From assembly GCA_007135745.1 (NCBI GenBank), contig SLIH01000122.1:1-9065 (forward strand): DNA of 9,065 nucleotides, written 5' to 3'. The position numbers and the translations under genes were made by a program. Source of the DNA: Halomonas sp. (GTDB lineage Bacteria > Pseudomonadota > Gammaproteobacteria > Pseudomonadales > Oleiphilaceae). Of this stretch, positions 5,878 to 9,065 are shown piece after piece (position 1 is the stretch's first letter; every line of letters begins with the position of its first letter). Under the pieces are notes generated by a model. That model was not told the origin of the DNA. It did no database searches and saw only the letters and a list, made by a program, of their open reading frames with translations.

Positions 5878-7056
5878 TTGAGCGCGCAACTTTCCAATCG
5901 TGTCCAGCAGATCAAGCCATCCCCCACGCTTGCGGTCACCAATAAGGCCGCCGAACTCCGGGCCGCGGGCCAGGACATCATCGGCCTGGGCGCTGGTGAG
6001 CCGGATTTTGACACCCCGGAACACATCAAGGATGCCGCCATCGAGGCGCTCAGAAACGGCCAGACCAAGTACACGGCCGTGGACGGCACGCCGGAGCTGA
6101 AGAAGGCAGTCATTGAGAAGTTCCGGCGCGATAATGGGCTGGAGTACGAAGCCAACCAGATTCTCGTCTCATCAGGCGGCAAACAGAGCTTTTTCAACCT
6201 GGCGCTGGCCATACTGAACCCGGGCGATGAGGTCATCATCCCCGCTCCCTACTGGGTGTCCTACCCGGACATGGTGAAGATTGCCGAGGGCAAGCCGGTC
6301 ATTCTCGAAAGCACGGCCGAGACACGCTTCAAGATCACGCCGGAGCAGCTGCGCGAGGCCATCACGGACCGCACCCGGCTGGTGGTGCTCAACAGTCCGT
6401 CGAACCCCAGCGGCATTGCCTACAGCCATGGGGAACTGGCGGCACTGGGCGAGGTGCTGGAAGAGCATCCTGACCTGCTGATCGCCACGGATGACATGTA
6501 CGAGCACATCCTCTGGGAAGGCAAGTTCGTCAACATCGTCAACGCTACACCCTCGCTCAAGGATCGCACCTTTGTCCTGAACGGGGTGTCCAAGGCCTAC
6601 TCCATGACGGGCTGGCGTATCGGTTACGCCGCCGGCCCCGCGGACGTCATTGGCGCCATGAAGAAAATCCAGTCGCAAAGTACGTCCAACCCCGCCTCCA
6701 TCTCTCAGGCTGCCGCCACAGCGGCTCTGAACGGCCCGCAGGAATGCGTCGGAGAGATGGTCAAGGCATTCCGGGAGCGCCATGATTACCTGGTGGATGC
6801 ACTGAACAAGCTGCCTGGCGTCAACTGCCTGCAGGGCGACGGCACCTTCTATGCCTTTCCGGGTTTCCAGGGCGCCATTGAGGCCACGCCCGGCGTCAGT
6901 AATGACGTGGAAATGGCAGAGCACCTGCTCAGCGAGGCAGGCGTGGCACTGGTGCCCGGATCCGCTTTCGGCACCCCTGGCCACATGCGTCTGAGCTTTG
7001 CCACCAGTATGGAAAACCTGGAAAAAGCCATTGAACGCCTGAGCAAGGCCCTTTGA
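5878..7056 (+). CDS. Aspartate/aromatic-type aminotransferase, class I subgroup I-beta (PLP)
   Basis: This 392-residue enzyme is the type often labelled aspC or aatA. It transfers an amino group between aspartate (or related amino acids) and 2-oxoglutarate; some I-beta members also use prephenate, which sequence alone cannot exclude. It matches Thermus aspartate aminotransferase closely: RVQQIKPSPT (8-17), LGAGEPDFDTPEHI (37-50), GGKQ (100-103) contacting substrate and cofactor, PYWVSYPDM (124-132), NSPSNPSG (172-179, N176 near the PLP ring), D205 and Y208 in TDDMYEH, the PLP Schiff-base lysine K239 in GVSKAYSMTGWRIGY, and R371 for the substrate carboxylate in MRLSFA. It starts with TTG at 5878. 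It appears to be a single-gene unit, diverging from uvrB and followed by tRNA-Asn; a hairpin covers its stop codon. Confidence 0.93.
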   Translation: MSAQLSNRVQQIKPSPTLAVTNKAAELRAAGQDIIGLGAGEPDFDTPEHIKDAAIEALRNGQTKYTAVDGTPELKKAVIEKFRRDNGLEYEANQILVSSGGKQSFFNLALAILNPGDEVIIPAPYWVSYPDMVKIAEGKPVILESTAETRFKITPEQLREAITDRTRLVVLNSPSNPSGIAYSHGELAALGEVLEEHPDLLIATDDMYEHILWEGKFVNIVNATPSLKDRTFVLNGVSKAYSMTGWRIGYAAGPADVIGAMKKIQSQSTSNPASISQAAATAALNGPQECVGEMVKAFRERHDYLVDALNKLPGVNCLQGDGTFYAFPGFQGAIEATPGVSNDVEMAEHLLSEAGVALVPGSAFGTPGHMRLSFATSMENLEKAIERLSKAL

Positions 7057-7074
7057 TTCCAGAAGATCAAAGGG
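7049..7074 (+). other. Hairpin spanning the aminotransferase stop codon
   Basis: CCCTTTGAT (7049-7057) and ATCAAAGGG (7066-7074) form a perfect 9-base-pair stem with an 8-base loop; the TGA stop (7054-7056) is inside the left arm. ACTTGACG follows instead of a T-run, so it is not a standard terminator, and transcripts may continue into the tRNA gene. Confidence 0.5.
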
Positions 7075-7076
7075 AC

Positions 7077-7105
7077 TTGACGAAGGGCCGGGGCGGCCCT
7101 AAGAT
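7077..7105 (+). promoter_or_regulatory. Sigma-70 promoter of tRNA-Asn
   Basis: TTGACG (7077-7082; 5 of 6) and TAAGAT (7100-7105; 5 of 6) have ideal 17-base spacing. The spacer is very GC-rich and contains the inverted repeat AGGGCCG (7084-7090) and CGGCCCT (7094-7100). GCGGCTCC follows the -10, a GC-rich discriminator region as expected for growth-rate and stringently controlled stable RNA promoters. The tRNA begins 13 bases after the -10. Confidence 0.8.
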
Positions 7106-7117
7106 ACGCGGCTCCAA

Positions 7118-7193
7118 TCCCCGATAGCTCAGTTGGTAGAGCAACGGACTGTTAATCCGTTTGTCGCTGGTTCGAGCCCAGCTCGGGGAGCCA
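7118..7193 (+). tRNA. tRNA-Asn (anticodon GTT)
   Basis: The 76-base gene folds as a complete cloverleaf. Acceptor arms TCCCCGA (7118-7124) and TCGGGGA (7183-7189) pair fully; the D stem is GCTC/GAGC, the anticodon stem ACGGA (7144-7148) with TCCGT (7156-7160), and the T stem GCTGG/CCAGC with loop TTCGAGC. The anticodon GTT is at 7151-7153, reading AAC and AAU. The discriminator is G7190 and CCA is encoded (7191-7193). It has its own promoter upstream and a terminator 7 bases downstream. Confidence 0.98.
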
Positions 7194-7199
7194 TATTCC

Positions 7200-7227
7200 A
7201 AAAGCCGCTCAATTGAGCGGCTTTTTT
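7200..7227 (+). terminator. Rho-independent terminator of tRNA-Asn
   Basis: A perfect 26-base palindrome (7200-7225) with GC-rich core GCCGCTC and GAGCGGC ends in six T (7222-7227). A run of A's on its left side makes it potentially active in both directions. Confidence 0.9.
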
Positions 7228-7235
7228 GGTTCCGG

Positions 7236-7264
7236 CTGGTGTCCTGTCCGGGACAGGACACCAG
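7236..7264. repeat. 29-base perfect palindrome upstream of yciH
   Basis: CTGGTGTCCTGTCC (7236-7249) is exactly inverted at 7251-7264 around a single G. Each arm contains the pentamer TGTCC twice in tandem. Its last base is the first G of the yciH ribosome binding site GGGGAG (7264-7269). As DNA it could be a dimeric operator or a dispersed repeat; as RNA it would make a 13-base-pair hairpin next to the ribosome binding site. No T-run follows, so a terminator is unlikely. Confidence 0.6.
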
Positions 7265-7277
7265 GGGAGATACCAGC

Positions 7278-7640
7278 ATGGGCAAACGCAAAGAAACCGG
7301 CGGTCTGGTCTACTCCACCGAAACCGGCCGCACCTGCCCGCAATGCCGCCAGCCTGTGGCGCAATGCGGGTGCAGTGATGAATCCGAGCGCCCCAAAGGC
7401 GACGGCATTGTCCGCATCCACCGCGAAACCAAGGGCCGCAAAGGCAAAGGCGTCAGCATCGTCACCGGCCTCGACCTGCCCGACAAGGACCTCAAAGCCC
7501 TCGCGAAAAAGCTCAAGGCCCGCTGTGGCACGGGGGGCACCATCAAGGATGGCAATATCGAGATTCAGGGGGATCAGCGGGATACGTTGCTCGAAGAGCT
7601 TGAGAAGTTGGGGTATCGGGTTCGGAAGGCTGGGGGTTAG
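7278..7640 (+). CDS. yciH: YciH, SUI1/eIF1-like translation factor
   Basis: The 120-residue protein aligns over its length with E. coli YciH: GLVYSTETGR (9-18), then the SUI1 domain with GDGIVRIHRETKGRKGKGVS (41-60), GTGGTIKDGNIEIQGD (84-99) and a C-terminal helix ending in KLGYRVRKAGG. In the family it resembles eukaryotic eIF1, binds the 30S subunit and affects initiation fidelity in vitro; its physiological role in bacteria is unsettled. The N-terminal part carries CPQCRQPVAQCGC (20-32), four cysteines that could bind a metal; E. coli YciH lacks this, while my recollection is that Pseudomonas versions have a similar motif. ATG at 7278 has GGGGAG 8 bases upstream. I see no convincing promoter between the tRNA terminator and the gene. 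In E. coli it follows pyrF on the same strand; here it faces pyrF. Confidence 0.93.
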   Translation: MGKRKETGGLVYSTETGRTCPQCRQPVAQCGCSDESERPKGDGIVRIHRETKGRKGKGVSIVTGLDLPDKDLKALAKKLKARCGTGGTIKDGNIEIQGDQRDTLLEELEKLGYRVRKAGG

Positions 7641-7642
7641 TT

Positions 7643-7670
7643 AGTTACGAGTTACGAGTTGCAAGTGACG
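7643..7670 (+). repeat. Short 7-base tandem repeat block
   Basis: Four consecutive heptamers read AGTTACG, AGTTACG, AGTTGCA and AGTGACG, starting three bases after the yciH stop. The first two are identical. The stretch 7658-7667 is an exact inverted match of 7744-7753 in the larger array, linking the two blocks. Confidence 0.65.
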
Positions 7671-7678
7671 CATACTGC

Positions 7679-7697
7679 GGGAGCCTGCTTGCAGGCG
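7679..7697 (+). repeat. REP-like element
   Basis: GGGAGCCTGCTTGCAGGCG has a GGGAG head and a 6-base-pair hairpin (GCCTGC, TT, GCAGGC at 7683-7696). This is the layout of the repetitive extragenic palindromes common in Pseudomonas, which have a GGGAGC head, a GC-rich arm, a TT-centred loop and the complementary arm. The family membership is from memory. Confidence 0.6.
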
Positions 7698-7706
7698 ATT
7701 GGAAGG

Positions 7707-7775
7707 GGTTACAGGTCGCAAGTTTCAAGTCTCAGGTAAGCACCACTTGCAACCTGAGACCTGCGACTTGAAACT
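7707..7775. repeat. Two-armed heptamer repeat array (consensus RGTYNCA)
   Basis: The plus strand holds GGTTACA (7707), GGTCGCA (7714), AGTTTCA (7721), AGTCTCA (7728) and a divergent GGTAAGC (7735). The minus strand of 7741-7775 holds AGTTTCA, AGTCGCA, GGTCTCA, GGTTGCA and a divergent AGTGGTG. All are in strict 7-base register. The arms share unit types but in a different order, so only the core GTCTCAGGT (7729-7737) and ACCTGAGAC (7752-7760) pairs perfectly, giving a 9-base-pair stem. Confidence 0.7.
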
Positions 7776-7784
7776 CGAGAAATA

Positions 7785-7793
7785 AGGCTCCCA
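7785..7793 (-). repeat. Partial inverted REP head
   Basis: AGGCTCCCA is the inverse of TGGGAGCCT, the head of the REP-like element at 7679, with 8 bases (7785-7792) exactly matching 7679-7686. The hairpin part is missing: TTAT follows on the minus strand. Together the two heads bracket the heptamer array. Confidence 0.45.
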
Positions 7794-7831
7794 CGGTCAG
7801 GGGGAGATTGCGCATTATGCAGGAGTTGGTT

Positions 7832-8527
7832 TCAGACCTCAGCTAATTCCTCTTCAATCCTTCGCAGGGCATCCATGGGCTCATCTGCTGCCGTAATGGG
7901 GCGGCCGATGACGAGGTAATCACTGCCGGCCGCGACGGCATCCGAAGGGGTCATGATGCGCTTCTGATCCCCCTGCGCAGCGAAAGCGGGACGGATGCCA
8001 GGGGTTACCAGGGTGAAGTCACTGCCACACTGCTGTCGCAGCGTGTCGGCTTCGCGAGCTGAGCAGACCACACCGTCCAGCCCGCTCTCATTTGCCAGCT
8101 TCGCCAGGCGGGAAGCGGCCTCTTCCGGGGATTCCTTCCAACCAATCTCGGCCAGATCCTCGTCCGTGAGACTGGTCAGGACCGTGACACCGATCAGCAG
8201 CGGTCGCTCATCACCGAAGCGCGCCAGCTCGCGTACCGTGGTTTCCATCATGTTCCGCCCACCCGAGGCATGAACATTAACCATCCATACGCCAAGATCG
8301 GCGGCTGCTGCGACTGCTTTTGCTACCGTATTGGGGATATCATGGAACTTAAGGTCCAGAAAAACCTCGAACCCGCGACCCTGAAGGGCCTGGACAAATC
8401 CCGGGCCAAAGCGGGTAAACATTTCCTTGCCTACTTTCAGTCGGCAGCGCTGCGGATCAAGCTGGTCCACCAGCTGCAGTGCCTGGAGACGGTCTTCATA
8501 ATCCAGAGCAACGATAATACGTGACAT
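7832..8527 (-). CDS. pyrF: Orotidine 5'-phosphate decarboxylase
   Basis: PyrF removes CO2 from orotidine monophosphate to give UMP, the last step of de novo pyrimidine synthesis. The 231-residue protein is a complete single-domain TIM barrel of normal length. Key residues are D9 in VALDY, K31 in LKVGKEMF, the catalytic D58-K60-D63 set in [10 protein letters not shown] (58-67), TPGIRP (175-180), the phosphate-loop region near Q185-Q188, and R209 in VIGRPI. ATG at 8527 follows AGGGG (8534-8538) with 6 bases between. The gene starts 22 bases after lapB on the same strand, so the two almost certainly form an operon, as in E. coli (lapA-lapB-pyrF). Its 3' end faces yciH across the repeat-rich spacer. 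Confidence 0.98.
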   Translation of the reverse strand: MSRIIVALDYEDRLQALQLVDQLDPQRCRLKVGKEMFTRFGPGFVQALQGRGFEVFLDLKFHDIPNTVAKAVAAAADLGVWMVNVHASGGRNMMETTVRELARFGDERPLLIGVTVLTSLTDEDLAEIGWKESPEEAASRLAKLANESGLDGVVCSAREADTLRQQCGSDFTLVTPGIRPAFAAQGDQKRIMTPSDAVAAGSDYLVIGRPITAADEPMDALRRIEEELAEV

Positions 8528-8549
8528 GCGATGCCCCTGTATCGGTTAC

Positions 8550-9065
8550 TTATTCCCCGTCCACGCTGTGGACAGGCTCAATACTCTCCCAGCTTTTGCA
8601 GCTCGGACATAGCCAATGCAGCTGCTGGCCGGAAAAACCACAGCGGTTACACTGATACACCGCCCGATCCCTGAGCACCGTTTCCCCTACCTGACGAACC
8701 AGCCGCTCCCGAACCCCGGGGCTGGTCCCATCCAACTCCGTGTAATGGATCAACCGCATTAATCCCCTGAGACTGGGCTTGCCCTCAAGCTCCCGTTCCA
8801 GAAGCACCCGCGCACTGCCCATACCGGCAACTTTTTCTTCCGCCTCCACCAATGCCAGCAGAAGCGTTGTCGAGGGATAGTCCTGGTAGAGTCTGTGCAG
8901 GGTTTTGCGCAGTTTTCTTTCCGCACCCTGCTCCCGGGCAAACCGCACAAGATAGGGCACGGCCTCCGGGCCAAACGCCGGATTCTGCTCAAAAACCCTG
9001 AGCAGTACGTTCTGCGCCTCGCGATGCTCGTGTGACTTATGGTGAATTTCCGCCAGCAGCAGCGA
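8550..9065 (-). CDS. lapB: LapB (YciM), LPS assembly protein, C-terminal part
   Basis: The minus strand is open from the window edge to the TAA at 8550, giving the last 171 residues of the protein; the N-terminal membrane anchor and early TPR repeats are outside. The visible part begins in TPR-like helices (SLLLAEIHHKSHEHREAQNVL) and ends in a rubredoxin-type metal site, YQCNRCGF followed by CPSCKSWESI, with two CxxC pairs about 12 residues apart. This matches the YRCQKCGF and CPSCRAW segments of E. coli LapB. In E. coli, LapB sits at the inner membrane and promotes FtsH degradation of LpxC through interplay with PbgA/YejM, setting LPS levels; the rubredoxin-like domain is needed. All four cysteines are present, so the protein looks functional. 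It leads directly into pyrF. Confidence 0.95.
   Translation of the reverse strand, partial: SLLLAEIHHKSHEHREAQNVLLRVFEQNPAFGPEAVPYLVRFAREQGAERKLRKTLHRLYQDYPSTTLLLALVEAEEKVAGMGSARVLLERELEGKPSLRGLMRLIHYTELDGTSPGVRERLVRQVGETVLRDRAVYQCNRCGFSGQQLHWLCPSCKSWESIEPVHSVDGE

Larger units (their letters stand above)
7641..7831. other. Repeat-rich intergenic region between yciH and pyrF
   Basis: This convergent spacer has no gene. Nearly all of 7643-7793 is made of repeats: a short heptamer block, a REP-like hairpin, a two-armed heptamer array and an inverted partial REP. No standard T-tailed terminator is seen for either yciH or pyrF, so these structures may define both transcript ends. Confidence 0.7.

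Noticed and set aside
6172..6984. 270-codon open frame opposite the aminotransferase gene
   Set aside because: It is antisense to a well-conserved enzyme, with no ribosome binding site or family motif; it is explained by codon bias of the real gene.
7067..7291. Minus-strand frame across tRNA-Asn and the palindrome
   Set aside because: It translates the tRNA, its terminator and the palindrome, all of which have other explanations.
1..9065. A mobile island, defence system or CRISPR array
   Set aside because: All genes are conserved chromosomal housekeeping genes; there is no integrase, transposase, spacer array or attachment-site duplication next to the tRNA.

Overview
The window is a stretch of ordinary chromosome from a moderately GC-rich gammaproteobacterium. 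Gene order and protein sequences point to a Marinobacter- or Pseudomonas-like marine lineage: rlmL, rmf and pyrD are neighbours as in pseudomonads, Rmf has the longer pseudomonad-type tail, and a lapB-pyrF operon lies at the right end. The genus is an inference from remembered proteins. No phage, transposase, CRISPR array or secretion or defence locus is visible.

Layout. Positions 1-158 (-) hold the first codons of rlmL (23S rRNA methyltransferase). A 320-base divergent leader region follows, then rmf (+, ribosome hibernation). rmf converges on pyrD (-, dihydroorotate dehydrogenase) through a cluster of hairpins that appear to act as overlapping opposite-strand terminators. A 590-base AT-rich spacer separates pyrD from a divergent cation diffusion facilitator gene (+) whose candidate promoter is bracketed by two perfect palindromes. 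That gene ends 4 bases from the end of uvrB (-, nucleotide excision repair). A 198-base divergent spacer leads to a class I-beta aspartate-type aminotransferase (+, TTG start), then a tRNA-Asn(GTT) with its own strong promoter and a clean terminator. After a 29-base palindrome comes yciH (+, SUI1/eIF1-like). Between yciH and the convergent pyrF (-) is a repeat-rich spacer with a REP-like element and 7-base-periodic repeats. pyrF and the C-terminal part of lapB (-) close the window.

How the genes work together. Two de novo pyrimidine enzymes (PyrD, PyrF) are present but not adjacent. RlmL, Rmf, YciH and tRNA-Asn all concern ribosomes or translation. LapB regulates lipopolysaccharide synthesis. 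The transporter, UvrB and the aminotransferase are separate single-gene units.

The coding content is housekeeping, so I do not claim a new protein system. The less usual material is non-coding: the heptamer/REP mosaic at 7643-7793, the palindrome touching the yciH ribosome binding site, the two palindromes around the transporter promoter, and hairpins built over the stop codons of pyrD and the aminotransferase gene. The extended C-terminus of the transporter is the main protein-level oddity.
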